Assembly: GCA_001553355.1 (NCBI GenBank)
Contig: KQ960829.1
Coordinates: forward strand, 1-64,000
Length of the DNA stretch: 64,000 bases
Source: Veillonellaceae bacterium DNF00626
Lineage (GTDB): Bacteria; Bacillota; Negativicutes; Veillonellales; Dialisteraceae
Direction: 5' to 3'
A program made the translations under genes and the position numbers. This document shows, in pieces, positions 35,909-44,687 of this stretch. The notes beneath the pieces were generated by a model. The model had not been told where the DNA came from and did no database searches. It was given only the letters and a program-made list of their open reading frames with translations. How positions within the stretch are numbered: position 1 is the stretch's first letter; each line of letters starts with the position of its first letter.

Positions 35909-37174
35909 AATATCCTTCTCAAAAGCATCACTTACTTGATGAAATTCTTCCATGGTTAATTCTGCTAATACTTTTCCCTGTGTTAAACAGTAGTGAACGG
36001 CTTTTCCCGTAAGAGCATGTGCATTTCTGAAAGGGATCCCTTTTTTCACCAAATAGTCTGCCATATCCGTAGCATTGGCAAAATCATTTTTTAGCATTTC
36101 TTCTGTCCGTTCACCATTGACAGTCATCGTTTGAAGTAGTCCGGCATAAATGGTAAGGGCGGTTTTGAGTGTATCAATGGTATCGAAAATGCCCTCTTTG
36201 TCTTCTTGCATGTCTTTGTTATACGCCAAGGGCAGGCCTTTCATCGTGGTTAGAAGCGCCGTTAAATGCCCATAAACACGTCCTGTTTTTCCCCGAATAA
36301 GTTCGCACATGTCGGGATTTTTCTTTTGCGGCATGATGGAACTTCCGGTACTGTATGCATCATCAATATCAATGAAATGAAATTCTGTTGTACTCCAAAG
36401 GATAAGTTCTTCGGAAAGCCGTGATAAGTGCATCATCAAAAGAGACGCAAAGGAAAGAAATTCGATAAGATAATCTCGATCGGACACAGCATCTAAACTA
36501 TTTCCGTACAATTTATTGAAATGAAGCGCTTTGGCTGTATCTTCCGGTTTGATGGGATAGGTAGTTCCTGCCAAAGCACATGCTCCTAAAGGCGATATAT
36601 CCGCGCTGTCATAGCAAGCCATAAGCCGTGTAAAATCCCGATGAAGCATCGCGTGGTATGCCATCATATGATGAGCAAAAAGAATCGGCTGAGCGTGTTG
36701 CATATGCGTGTATCCCGGGCATATAACGTCGGCATATTTTTCTGCCGCGCTTTGCATAGCCTCTTCGACAAGAATGAGTTTTTCTCCGATTTCAATCAAG
36801 GCCCGTTTCATATAAAGATGCAAATCCACGGCACATTGGTCATTTCTACTCCGTGCCGTGTGAAGACGCGCGCCGGCATCACCGATATCTTCAGTCAAGC
36901 GTTTTTCTATATTCATATGAATATCTTCTAATTCTACGGAAAAAGGAAATTGGCCCTCATCTATTTCTTTTTTGATTTTTTCCAATCCTTTTTGAATGGC
37001 ATGAAAATCTTCTTTCGTGATGATTCCATTGTCTGCAAGCATACCTCCGTGTGCGATAGAGCCTGCTATGTCTTCTTTATACAACCGCCTATCAAAGGAA
37101 ATAGATGCATTGAATGCCGCAGCATTCTTATTCTCCTCCTTTTGGAACCGTCCGCCCCACATCATGTCACTCAT
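35747..37174 (-). CDS. argH: Argininosuccinate lyase
   Basis: 475 residues; converts argininosuccinate to arginine and fumarate. The family signature [20 protein letters not shown] is intact, as are the [18 protein letters not shown] and [17 protein letters not shown] active-site blocks. The C-terminus is extended and basic ([20 protein letters not shown]), longer than in E. coli ArgH. Its start overlaps the end of argG by 8 bases. The last ~54 codons are duplicated at 31.7-31.9 kb. Confidence 0.95.
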   Translation of the reverse strand: MSDMMWGGRFQKEENKNAAAFNASISFDRRLYKEDIAGSIAHGGMLADNGIITKEDFHAIQKGLEKIKKEIDEGQFPFSVELEDIHMNIEKRLTEDIGDAGARLHTARSRNDQCAVDLHLYMKRALIEIGEKLILVEEAMQSAAEKYADVICPGYTHMQHAQPILFAHHMMAYHAMLHRDFTRLMACYDSADISPLGACALAGTTYPIKPEDTAKALHFNKLYGNSLDAVSDRDYLIEFLSFASLLMMHLSRLSEELILWSTTEFHFIDIDDAYSTGSSIMPQKKNPDMCELIRGKTGRVYGHLTALLTTMKGLPLAYNKDMQEDKEGIFDTIDTLKTALTIYAGLLQTMTVNGERTEEMLKNDFANATDMADYLVKKGIPFRNAHALTGKAVHYCLTQGKVLAELTMEEFHQVSDAFEKDIYEVLDIRNGIKRRNSYGGTGYSQVERQKCEGKKAEENQKKWMEEKKKEIEFIK

Positions 37175-38408
37175 GGTTTTTCTCCTTCATTAATGCTTCG
37201 AGTTTCAGCGGCAATCCAAATAAATTGATAAATCCTTCAGCGTCACTCTGATTGTATACATGATCTTCCCCAAAAGTGACATATTCCTCATTATAAAGCG
37301 AATAAGGACTTTCTGCTCCGTGAGAAATAATATTTCCTTTATACAACCGAAGCGTCACATCACCGGTCACCGTATCGGATGTAGCATCAACAAATGCCGC
37401 CAATGCTTTCCGGAGCGGAGCAAACCACATACCGTCATAAACCAATTCACTATATTTCACAGCCACCATTTCTTTATAATGCATCGTCGCTCTGTCAAGG
37501 CACAAACGTTCCAACTCCTCATGTGCGTAGAAAAGAATCGATCCGGCGGGATTCTCATAAACCCCTCTCGACTTCATCCCGACCAACCGATTTTCCACGA
37601 TATCATGAACACCGATACCATGCTTAGCACCTATGGCATTAAGCGCATTCACCATAGAAACACCATCCATCTTCTTACCATTAAGCGCGGTAGGTATTCC
37701 CTTTTCAAAAGAAATAGTAAGTATCTCCGATTCATTCACAGCCTCTTCCGGATCACAAGTAACCAAATACATATCCTTATGCGGCGGATTCTTCGGATTT
37801 TCCAAATCATCCCCTTCATGAGATAAATGCCACATATTCCAATCCATCGAATACGGATACTTTTGCGCCTTTTTCTCCTCCTCCGTTTTCTTCTCATCAA
37901 AAGTATCAATAGGCACACCATGCGCTTTCGCATAAGCCATCTCATCTTCCCGAGATTTCAACTCCCAATGCCGCCAAGGAGCGATGATTTTCAAATGAGG
38001 CGCCAAAGCTTTAATGGCCAACTCAAACCGCACCTGATCATTTCCCTTCCCTGTCGCACCATGACAAATCGCCGTAGCACCATATTTCTTTGCCATCTCC
38101 ACCAAACACTTCCCAATCAAAGGGCGAGCGAAAGACGTACCTAATAAATATTTCCCTTCATACTTAGCGCCGGCCTTCAACACTTCATAAGCATAATGCT
38201 CAATAAACTCTTTTTTCATATCCCAAGTTTCCGCTACGGTAGCGCCACTCATCAACGCCTTCTCATGAATCGCCTCAAAATCCTCGGGCTGTCCCAAATC
38301 GACAGTGCATGCCAACACATCTGCCTGATAATGTTCTTTAAGCCACGGAATAATCACTGATGTATCCAATCCACCGGAATAAGCCAATACAATTTTTTCT
38401 TTTGTCAT
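37167..38408 (-). CDS. argG: Argininosuccinate synthase
   Basis: 413 residues from the ATG at 38408 ([18 protein letters not shown]), which has an AGAGG site; an upstream in-frame ATG is less likely. Condenses citrulline and aspartate using ATP. The P-loop [10 protein letters not shown], the [15 protein letters not shown] block and GHxxxS-type nucleotide contacts are present. First gene of argGH, behind an ARG-box-like pair. Confidence 0.95.
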   Translation of the reverse strand: MTKEKIVLAYSGGLDTSVIIPWLKEHYQADVLACTVDLGQPEDFEAIHEKALMSGATVAETWDMKKEFIEHYAYEVLKAGAKYEGKYLLGTSFARPLIGKCLVEMAKKYGATAICHGATGKGNDQVRFELAIKALAPHLKIIAPWRHWELKSREDEMAYAKAHGVPIDTFDEKKTEEEKKAQKYPYSMDWNMWHLSHEGDDLENPKNPPHKDMYLVTCDPEEAVNESEILTISFEKGIPTALNGKKMDGVSMVNALNAIGAKHGIGVHDIVENRLVGMKSRGVYENPAGSILFYAHEELERLCLDRATMHYKEMVAVKYSELVYDGMWFAPLRKALAAFVDATSDTVTGDVTLRLYKGNIISHGAESPYSLYNEEYVTFGEDHVYNQSDAEGFINLFGLPLKLEALMKEKNHE

Positions 38409-38426
38409 ATTTCTCAACCTCTTTCT

Positions 38427-38481
38427 GCACAATTTATTCAAGAATTGGAATAATTATACAATCATATGCATAAATAATCAA
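38427..38481 (-). promoter_or_regulatory. argG promoter with tandem ARG-box-like sites
   Basis: Minus strand TTGATT (38476-38481), 17-base spacer, TATAAT (38453-38458). TGTATAATTATTCCA (38446-38460) covers the -10 and TGAATAAATTGTGCA (38427-38441) follows after 4 bases. Both resemble the ArgR consensus TGNATWWWWATNCA, and the close tandem layout is typical of ArgR control. No argR gene is in the window. Confidence 0.55.
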
Positions 38482-38511
38482 GAGGGTAAAAAATATTTTT
38501 TCAAAAAATTT

Positions 38512-38727
38512 CATCATAACAACCACGACATACATGAATTCATCCCTCATTCGCTTATTGTACACAATCTCCCAAACTCAAAGGATATTTTAGCTGAGCT
38601 TGATAAATTACAAGAAAAAAAGAATACCCTTATGCAAGAGTATTCTTCGTCAAAAGCTGAGATGACCGAACTGTATCAAATCAGGAAAAATTACGAGAAA
38701 TATATGTGGAAGGAGATGGAGAGATGA
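38512..38727 (+). pseudogene. Relaxase/mobilisation protein C-terminal remnant
   Basis: An open frame without a start, ending at 38727: NHDIHEFIPHSLIVHNLPNS, KDILAELDKLQEKKNTLMQE, YSSSKAEMTELYQIRKNYEK, YMWKEMER. The coiled-coil LQEKKNTLMQEY ... ELYQIRKNYEKYM pattern resembles the C-terminus of relaxases of Firmicute conjugative elements. The rest of the protein is gone. It abuts the CBASS operon tail to tail and supports delivery by a mobile element. Confidence 0.5.
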
Positions 38728-39513
38728 TCATTTTTCCTCTTTTTGACTTTCATATATCAAATAACTATTTCTAATATCAAACCATTCTTTACTTAAAGAG
38801 CTGTTTAACTTGCAAAAATTTTTTTTAGAAAGAATGATCTTTGACTCAAATATGGCATTTTCGTAGAGCAACAGTACTTCTATTATTCGGGGTAAAATCA
38901 TACTTGTTTTTACTGAACACTTTTCATACATATTACATGTTTCAATTATTTTCTCATATACCTCTTCAGATGACTTTTTCAAAGAATTCAGCTTAATAGC
39001 TCTATCAAAAAGACTACTTGATACTATAAAACTTAGTAACAACGATGAGTAGTCATCCATGCCACTCATAAAAAGTTTTATAACAAAGAACGAAAAAGCA
39101 ATAGCTGAAGAAAAATAATATTTAAGTGACATTTTCTCTGCTATACGAGAAGTAAATAGGGAATTTTCGTGTATGTTCGCCAACAACTTTATTTCCTCTT
39201 TTGGTATAGAGTCATTATTGTAATAAAGTTCACTATTATAGTTTGGGATTCTTTTCTCATTAAAACTATTATCAATAAGCCCTGTTTCTCTAATACGATG
39301 TCCTTTATCAAAAAATACACTTTTGTAATATGACGATATATATTCGACCACCAAAATCACCCCCGATATAACGAGGAAAATCTTAGCAGGAATAAGTAAT
39401 GTTATCCCCTGAAAAATGGCTAATATAAATGCTACAGCACCGAAAATATCTTGAACTAAAGCAAACCACTTGGATATAATAAAATCTTTATTTTGCGGGG
39501 TTTTTGCCGACAT
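38728..39513 (-). CDS. CBASS effector, 4-TM membrane protein (S-4TM-like)
   Basis: 261 residues from the ATG at 39513 (MSAKTPQNKDF), where GGAGG lies nine bases upstream; the ATG at 39522 would sit directly against that site. Two hydrophobic hairpins: about residues 20-60 (FGAVAFILAIFQGITLLIPA, FLVISGVILVVEYI) and about 125-165 (YYFSSAIAFSFFVIKLF, SSLLLSFIVSSSLF), then a long helical C-terminus. This layout and its place after a CD-NTase match SMODS-associated 4TM effectors, which are thought to damage the inner membrane on binding a cyclic oligonucleotide. Overlaps the E2 gene by 26 bases. Confidence 0.78.
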   Translation of the reverse strand: MSAKTPQNKDFIISKWFALVQDIFGAVAFILAIFQGITLLIPAKIFLVISGVILVVEYISSYYKSVFFDKGHRIRETGLIDNSFNEKRIPNYNSELYYNNDSIPKEEIKLLANIHENSLFTSRIAEKMSLKYYFSSAIAFSFFVIKLFMSGMDDYSSLLLSFIVSSSLFDRAIKLNSLKKSSEEVYEKIIETCNMYEKCSVKTSMILPRIIEVLLLYENAIFESKIILSKKNFCKLNSSLSKEWFDIRNSYLIYESQKEEK

Positions 39514-40153
39514 TTTTCCCATCCTCCGTCAAAATCATAAAAGCTTCCTTTATAAACTCATTCCTATACAAAGTATTCTTTATAATTGGTAACATATATT
39601 TACCGTGACAATCTCTAAGCTTTTTGCCAGAGTCACAAATACATGGCATATGACCTCTGTATTTGCCTTCATCAATCATAATTGCCATACAATAATACTG
39701 TTTCTTGGTCAACTTTAAATCATTCAAATAATAATCAAGCAACCCCTCATATCCATGTTTTCTATCACCAAATGGATAAGTATTATATTTTTCAAACCAA
39801 TCTAAGGTGTATATAAAAGCATTAACAAACTTGTTAATAAAAGCTATCAAAGATGGATTTTCATTTAGGAAATATATCATTTCTCCTATTGTTGCCAAAC
39901 AAACATTACCATCCTGATAAATATGTTCTATATGTTCTGGATAATCGTATATATAAAATTTAGGAAAGTTATTAGGGAAGTTTTTATGAACTATGAGCTT
40001 GATTTTTCTTTCGCCTTGAGCAATGTATCCATCATAATCCAGGGAGTATTTATATACTCCTTGGATTATGTAATCCATCTTATTATCGGCATTCTTTAAT
40101 CCCGGTTGACTATCTAATAATTCATTGATTTCATTTCTCAATTCATAACTCAT
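39488..40153 (-). CDS. CBASS stand-alone E2-like conjugating enzyme with SEC-C zinc motif
   Basis: 221 residues. The N-terminal ~125 residues form an E2/UBC-like fold: FPNNFPKFYIYDYPEHIEHI, then YQDGNVCLATIGE, where Cys85 stands in the position of the E2 active-site Cys. The C-terminal part carries CICDSGKKLRDCHG (Cys171, Cys173, Cys182, His183), a SEC-C-type zinc knuckle. There is no E1 or JAB protease gene nearby. In short type II CBASS, an E2 alone is believed to modify the CD-NTase. It starts one base after the CD-NTase stop. Confidence 0.8.
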   Translation of the reverse strand: MSYELRNEINELLDSQPGLKNADNKMDYIIQGVYKYSLDYDGYIAQGERKIKLIVHKNFPNNFPKFYIYDYPEHIEHIYQDGNVCLATIGEMIYFLNENPSLIAFINKFVNAFIYTLDWFEKYNTYPFGDRKHGYEGLLDYYLNDLKLTKKQYYCMAIMIDEGKYRGHMPCICDSGKKLRDCHGKYMLPIIKNTLYRNEFIKEAFMILTEDGKNVGKNPAK

Positions 40154-40154
40154 A

Positions 40155-41261
40155 CTACTTCTTCCAAGGCTTTGCAGGTGTAATTATTGTAGGTGTCTCA
40201 AAAGCTTTCGAAAAAACTCTTGTATTAATATCATTGTGAATGCTTTTTTGAAAGTCTCGTTCATCCTCAATATTCATAAGTTCCTTTAATGCCGAAACCC
40301 ATTTATCCATGTTTCTCAACCTACTGGCTGTGTATCGCTCGATAAGATTTTCTCTTAAATCAACTGGGTTTAATATTCTGCCATCCTGCATTAAAGATAT
40401 ACTTTTATTACTAAAACCAAGAATAAAAGCACTTATTATATCTGAAACCGATAAAAATGGTGCGTTTTTTATACTGTCTGCAACTAACGCTGAAATTAAA
40501 ATTGACGATGGTTTGTCTCCACTTAATTTGCTTCTGTCATAATAAATATCTCTATGTCTCTTGATAAACTGGACAGCTCTTTGCAAATTTGACCTATAGT
40601 AGTAAGTAGGAATTTTTTCCGTACTTTCAAACACCATCCTCATATTGCATGGAAAATTCTTGTACTGTTCAGACTTCATTTCAGTAGTTAAATGCTGATT
40701 ACTAATTTCCAAAAACCAATCACCAAATCCGAGAGGATTACTTGTGAGCCAATCATAAAATGATGATTCTTTATTTGTTATGGCAACAGTTCTTTCTGCA
40801 TTTGAATATGAAACTCCTGAATAAATTATGTCATTTTTTATCGAAATATCTTCGTCAACTGATGGGACAATATCTAAAGAAAAGCCGACTCCATCGGCTA
40901 CTTCAGCATATTTTAGAGTCCAACAATTTCTATCTTCTTTTTCTAACTTATCTGAGTAAATTCCGCTTTCCTTTATACAATTACCAACATCATTTTTTAC
41001 ACTTTTTGCATCAGTATCTTCCTTTTTTCTTTTCAATACTGCCAATACATCTAAGTCATAATCATGCTCTTTACCATCACGGTATGGGCGTATTGTTGTT
41101 CCTATCAAAAATGAGCCTTGCGGATAAAAATCTGAATCCAAACCGTGTTCATCTAAATATTTTGATAAGGCAGCATACTTATCTCTGGCATTTTTCTCCA
41201 TTGTTAGAGATAAATCCAAATCAGATAGTGATTTCAATATCTCTTTATCTCTGTTTAGCAT
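40155..41261 (-). CDS. CD-NTase (SMODS nucleotidyltransferase), CBASS signal synthase
   Basis: 368 residues. The nucleotidyltransferase core is clear: FYPQGSFLIGTTIRPY (GS at 49-50), EHDYDLDVL (catalytic Asp69 and Asp71) and the third acidic residue in GFSLDIVPSVDE (Asp130). A helical C-terminal domain follows. On phage infection such enzymes make a cyclic di- or trinucleotide that activates the neighbouring effector. The tail ends TPAKPWKK, not Gly, which matters because E2-linked CD-NTases are usually modified at the C-terminus. AAGGAG precedes the start. Confidence 0.88.
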   Translation of the reverse strand: MLNRDKEILKSLSDLDLSLTMEKNARDKYAALSKYLDEHGLDSDFYPQGSFLIGTTIRPYRDGKEHDYDLDVLAVLKRKKEDTDAKSVKNDVGNCIKESGIYSDKLEKEDRNCWTLKYAEVADGVGFSLDIVPSVDEDISIKNDIIYSGVSYSNAERTVAITNKESSFYDWLTSNPLGFGDWFLEISNQHLTTEMKSEQYKNFPCNMRMVFESTEKIPTYYYRSNLQRAVQFIKRHRDIYYDRSKLSGDKPSSILISALVADSIKNAPFLSVSDIISAFILGFSNKSISLMQDGRILNPVDLRENLIERYTASRLRNMDKWVSALKELMNIEDERDFQKSIHNDINTRVFSKAFETPTIITPAKPWKK

Positions 41262-41275
41262 TTTATTTCTCCTTT

Positions 41276-41350
41276 CTACATATCCTTTATTAATTTTTTT
41301 ATATGTGTTCTTTCTTCTATCGAAAGACTATATTTATCTTCCTTAATCAT
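41276..41350 (-). other. Possible 24-codon peptide between regulator and CD-NTase
   Basis: ATG overlapping the regulator's stop (ATGATTAA) opens a frame reading MIKEDKYSLSIEERTHIKKL then IKDM. It could be a coupling peptide or chance; no independent ribosome site. Confidence 0.25.
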
Positions 41351-41549
41351 TTTTTTCAATACAAATCAAATCTCCGATGTCCGTTCCGAGTTCTTCACAA
41401 ATTTTTCCGATAATCGTAAGTGATACGGCATCCCCTCTAACCATTTTTGATATTGTAGTAGGCGATATACCTGTTCTATCAATCAAATCTTTTTTCTTCA
41501 TATTATTATCTATCAGAGCCTTCCAAAGTCCATTGTAATTGAATTTCAT
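41343..41549 (-). CDS. XRE/Cro-type transcriptional regulator
   Basis: 68 residues, essentially one helix-turn-helix: LIDNNMKKKDLIDRTGISPT then TISKMVRGDAVSLTIIGKIC. AAGGGG lies before the start and TATAAT at the proper distance upstream (near 41600) with a weak TGGAAA -35. It leads the CBASS operon in the same direction and may control it. Regulators of this size also occur as free genes in conjugative elements. Confidence 0.85.
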   Translation of the reverse strand: MKFNYNGLWKALIDNNMKKKDLIDRTGISPTTISKMVRGDAVSLTIIGKICEELGTDIGDLICIEKND

Positions 41550-41636
41550 TTTTATTCCCCTTTATTCCATCTATGTGAATTTTTTATCCGTAGTATTATA
41601 TCATATATTGTTTCATGTTTCCATGCACAAAATTTC

Positions 41637-41675
41637 CAAAAAAAAGAGTCGGTGCAGTCCCAAGACCACACCGAC
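41637..41675 (-). terminator. Terminator upstream of the CBASS operon
   Basis: Minus-strand stem GTCGGTG/CACCGAC followed by TCTTTTTTTT; ends the broken SSB-like gene and isolates the CBASS operon from it. Confidence 0.85.
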
Positions 41676-41682
41676 CATAAGT

Positions 41683-42183
41683 TTATCTCTCAGCTTCTTT
41701 CTTTTCTTCTTGCCCTCTCATCTGTTCCTTTTCCTTTAACAACTTTGAAGAAAGTATTCTGATATTGTTATGCTCCTTACCGTTGTCATCAACGGAAGTT
41801 CTGATTTTTCCAAAAAGCTTAACAAAATCTCCCTGCTTAAAGTCCTTTGGAATATCACTTTTCCCCCGTATGAAGAGCAATTATGATATACCTTATCTCC
41901 TTCATCATTTTTTTGAAACAACGGAGAAATTCGCTACATTAAAGGTTTCTACGTTCTTATTTTCCCTTTCAACTACATCAACCTCTCCAACAATATTTGC
42001 GACAATATTGATAAGATCATCCTTTTCTTCCTGAACATAAGGTAAGTCTTTTATCTGTCCCTGTTCTCTTAATTCTTCAATTATATAGTCAAATTCCTCG
42101 TGCAGCAAATTAACGGTGTCATTGTCCATATAAGCGTCATAGAGCTTATCCAAAGCACCTTCATCGTTAATTCCTTTTTCCAT
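41683..42183 (-). pseudogene. Frameshifted SSB-like/OB-fold gene of a conjugative element
   Basis: Three frames in series: MEKGINDEGALDKLYDAYMD ... ETFNVANFSVVSK to 41905; then NDEGDKVYHNCSSYGGK in a second frame after the A-run near 41908; then SDIPKDFKQGDFVKLFGKIR, TSVDDNGKEHNNIRILSSKL in a third frame after the GGGGGAAAA run near 41880. Joined, the C-terminal half reads like a single-strand DNA-binding OB fold (FSV ... GDFVKLFGKIRTS). Two homopolymer frameshifts make it dead. It resembles accessory genes of Firmicute ICEs. Confidence 0.6.
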
Positions 42184-42260
42184 GCTTATAACAACCTGCT
42201 CTACCCATTAGCATGCTTAAAGTAACTAAAAACGCTACAAGCGACACTATTTACCGACTT

Positions 42261-43640
42261 TTATTTCCCTACGCAGAATGAACTAAATATGGAGTGAATC
42301 AGTTCATCGTCCACTGTGTCGCCGGTGATTTCTCCCAGGAGGTTCCATGCTTCGGTCAGATCTACTACGATAAAATCTGCCGGTGCGCCTTCTTCTGCGG
42401 CTGTCTTGGCTCGATTGACTGCTTCTAAGGCTTTTCGTACCAATTCCACATGGCGCATGTTTGTCAAAAATAATTCACGCCCGGCTTCTGTTTCTTGTTT
42501 TTCTGTCATTTTCCGGAGGATATCTTCTAATTCAGACATACCGCTCCCATATTGTGCAGATAAATGAATGATCGGCACTTCCCCGGATAATTGCTTTATT
42601 TCTTCTACATCAACCGCTAAGGGCAAATCATATTTATTTAAGATAATCATCGCTTTTTTACCTTTTATGGTGGTGAGTAGTTGTTTCGTTTCTTCTTCCA
42701 ACGGCACGGATCCATCGATGACGGCTAAGATGAAATCTGCTTTTTCTACGGAATCCCATGTGCGTTCGATGCCGATGCGTTCAATTTTATTTTCTGTATG
42801 ACGAATGCCTGCGGTATCCATAAGTACCAAGGGAACACCGGAAATATTCACGGTTTCTTCGATGGTGTCTCGTGTCGTTCCGGGAATGTCTGTCACGATG
42901 GCACGATTTTCTCGAAGGAGTGCATTAAGCAGGCTTGATTTCCCGGCATTCGGTCTACCTACTATCGCCGTGCGAAGGCCTTCTTTGATGAGTCTGCCTG
43001 TTTCGGATTTTTGCAGTAACGCCGATAGTGATGTCGTAATCGGTTTTACTGCGTCTTCTATTTCTTTTCGTGTCAGGTCTTCTAAGTCTTCTTCCGGGTA
43101 ATCAATGGTTACTTCTAATTTCGTGATGAGTGTTTTCAATTCTTCTCGGCATGAGTGCACGAAGGTGGATAATGCGCCGCGCAAATGGCTTTCTGCTTGT
43201 CGAAGGGCCGCTTTTCCTCCGGCGCTGATAATATCCATCACAGCTTCTGCTTGGGATAAATCTAATCTGCCGTTGAAAAAAGCTCGTTTCGTAAATTCTC
43301 CCCGTGTGGCAAGTACAGCGCCACAGCGAAGTGCCAAGGATAATGTTTCTTGAAGGGCTTCTGCCGATCCGTGAATTTGTATTTCTACGACATCTTCACC
43401 GGTATAGGAATGGGGCGCTTTCATGTACACTGCCAGTCCTTCGTCAATACGCATGGTTCCATCTACCACATGCCCGAAATACATATGATACGGCACGGCG
43501 TCTTTCCATGTAGACAGTTTTTTTGTGTGAAATATTTGATCCGCAATGGCGCAGCTTTCTGCTCCACTCAATCGCACGATGCCGATACCGCCTTCACCGG
43601 GTGCCGTGGCGATAGCTGCAATGGTTGTTTCTTGATACAT
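42261..43640 (-). CDS. mnmE: tRNA uridine-5-carboxymethylaminomethyl modification GTPase
   Basis: 459 residues from the ATG at 43640 (MYQETTIAAIATAPGEGGIG), with AGGAGAGG just upstream. The N-terminal tetrahydrofolate-binding domain, helical domain and inserted G domain are all seen: G1 GRPNAGKSS, G2/G3 TTRDTIEE and DTAGIRHTE, G4 NKYD. The C-terminal FCVGK supplies the catalytic Cys. With MnmG it modifies wobble uridine. mnmG does not follow here; a CBASS island does. Confidence 0.95.
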   Translation of the reverse strand: MYQETTIAAIATAPGEGGIGIVRLSGAESCAIADQIFHTKKLSTWKDAVPYHMYFGHVVDGTMRIDEGLAVYMKAPHSYTGEDVVEIQIHGSAEALQETLSLALRCGAVLATRGEFTKRAFFNGRLDLSQAEAVMDIISAGGKAALRQAESHLRGALSTFVHSCREELKTLITKLEVTIDYPEEDLEDLTRKEIEDAVKPITTSLSALLQKSETGRLIKEGLRTAIVGRPNAGKSSLLNALLRENRAIVTDIPGTTRDTIEETVNISGVPLVLMDTAGIRHTENKIERIGIERTWDSVEKADFILAVIDGSVPLEEETKQLLTTIKGKKAMIILNKYDLPLAVDVEEIKQLSGEVPIIHLSAQYGSGMSELEDILRKMTEKQETEAGRELFLTNMRHVELVRKALEAVNRAKTAAEEGAPADFIVVDLTEAWNLLGEITGDTVDDELIHSIFSSFCVGK

Positions 43641-43772
43641 AGCCCTCTCCTTTTTGTTTATTTTACTCATTGTACCACAGAAACCTATTTGCCGTGATAT
43701 GCCCTTTCTATCATGATATAATAAGGAAAATAATCACTTTATCTCTTACTGTTAAACGCTTCGGAGGTGACT

Positions 43773-44570
43773 ATGAAAACTTTGGCGAATATGGATGAAA
43801 TCATGTATCATACCGGCCTTAGTCGTCAAATGATTCACGGGGCTACTATCGCAGTCATTCCCGGTGATCCGGCTCGTGTACCCATATTGGCAAAAGCATT
43901 GGATGAGAAGGCTTATTTCCTTGCAACGTCCCGAGATTATACGTCGTATCTGTCATTCGTTGATGATACTCCTATATTGGTCATGTCCACCGGCATGGGT
44001 GGCCCGTGTGTCACTTTTGCTGTTGAGGAATTAGCTCGTTTGGGCATTGATACATTTCTCCGTGTAGGCACCACCGGCGCTATTCAGGAAAATATTTCTC
44101 CCGGCACGGTCATCATTAATTACGCATCTGTTCGAAATGATGGCGCATCGAGAGCTTATGCCCCGGTGAATTATCCGGCAGTAGCGACGCCTTCTATCGT
44201 ACGGGCTTTGGAAGAATCCGCCGCCGCCCTTCATATTTCTTATACTTTAGGCATTTCTATCTCCACCGACAGCTTTTGGCCCGGTCAGGAACGATATGAC
44301 AGCTTCGGCGGCTATGTACTAAATCGCTTGAAAAATACTTTGTCGGAATATCGTACCTTGGGTTGTACGAATTATGAAATGGAAAATGCCACTCTTTTTA
44401 CGCTCACGTCTGTCTTAGGACTCAAAAGCGGCTCCATCTGCGGTGTTGTCGCCAAGCGCACAGACAGTGAGTCTATCGTACCAAAAGAAATATATAAGCA
44501 GGCTGAAACCGCTTTCTGTCAAATCGTAGCTTATGCGGTAAAACATTTTTTATTACCAAAATCAAAATGA
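43773..44570 (+). CDS. udp: Uridine phosphorylase-type nucleoside phosphorylase
   Basis: 265 residues from the ATG at 43773, five bases after GGAGG. PNP/UDP-family fold with IAVIPGDPARV (phosphate loop), STGMGGPCVTFAVEELARLG, FLRVGTTGAIQ and NYEMENATLFTLTSVLGLKSG (ribose-binding Glu-Met-Glu). It splits uridine into uracil and ribose-1-phosphate. Uridine is favoured over purine nucleosides by overall similarity, not by a decisive residue. Single gene. Confidence 0.85.
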   Translation: MKTLANMDEIMYHTGLSRQMIHGATIAVIPGDPARVPILAKALDEKAYFLATSRDYTSYLSFVDDTPILVMSTGMGGPCVTFAVEELARLGIDTFLRVGTTGAIQENISPGTVIINYASVRNDGASRAYAPVNYPAVATPSIVRALEESAAALHISYTLGISISTDSFWPGQERYDSFGGYVLNRLKNTLSEYRTLGCTNYEMENATLFTLTSVLGLKSGSICGVVAKRTDSESIVPKEIYKQAETAFCQIVAYAVKHFLLPKSK

Positions 44571-44623
44571 AACAATTAAAACTGTACTTAATTTATCCTT
44601 ATTTTACGGGAAAAAGTTTGAAT

Positions 44624-44665
44624 TTTTTCAAAACCGTGTTATAATTATTTGCGAACAAGTCGCAA
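44624..44665 (+). promoter_or_regulatory. Promoter and palindrome of the zur-like gene
   Basis: TTGAAT, 16-base spacer, TATAAT (44640-44645), then TTGCGAACAAGTCGCAA (44649-44665), an inverted repeat with 6-base arms just at the expected transcription start. A site here would allow autoregulation, possibly by the Fur/Zur protein encoded downstream. Confidence 0.5.
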
Positions 44666-44687
44666 TTTACTAAAGGTGTGACTCTCT

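Noticed and set aside
40760-41293. 177-codon plus-strand frame opposite the CD-NTase
   Set aside because: Low-complexity Leu/His/Phe composition typical of an antisense reading.
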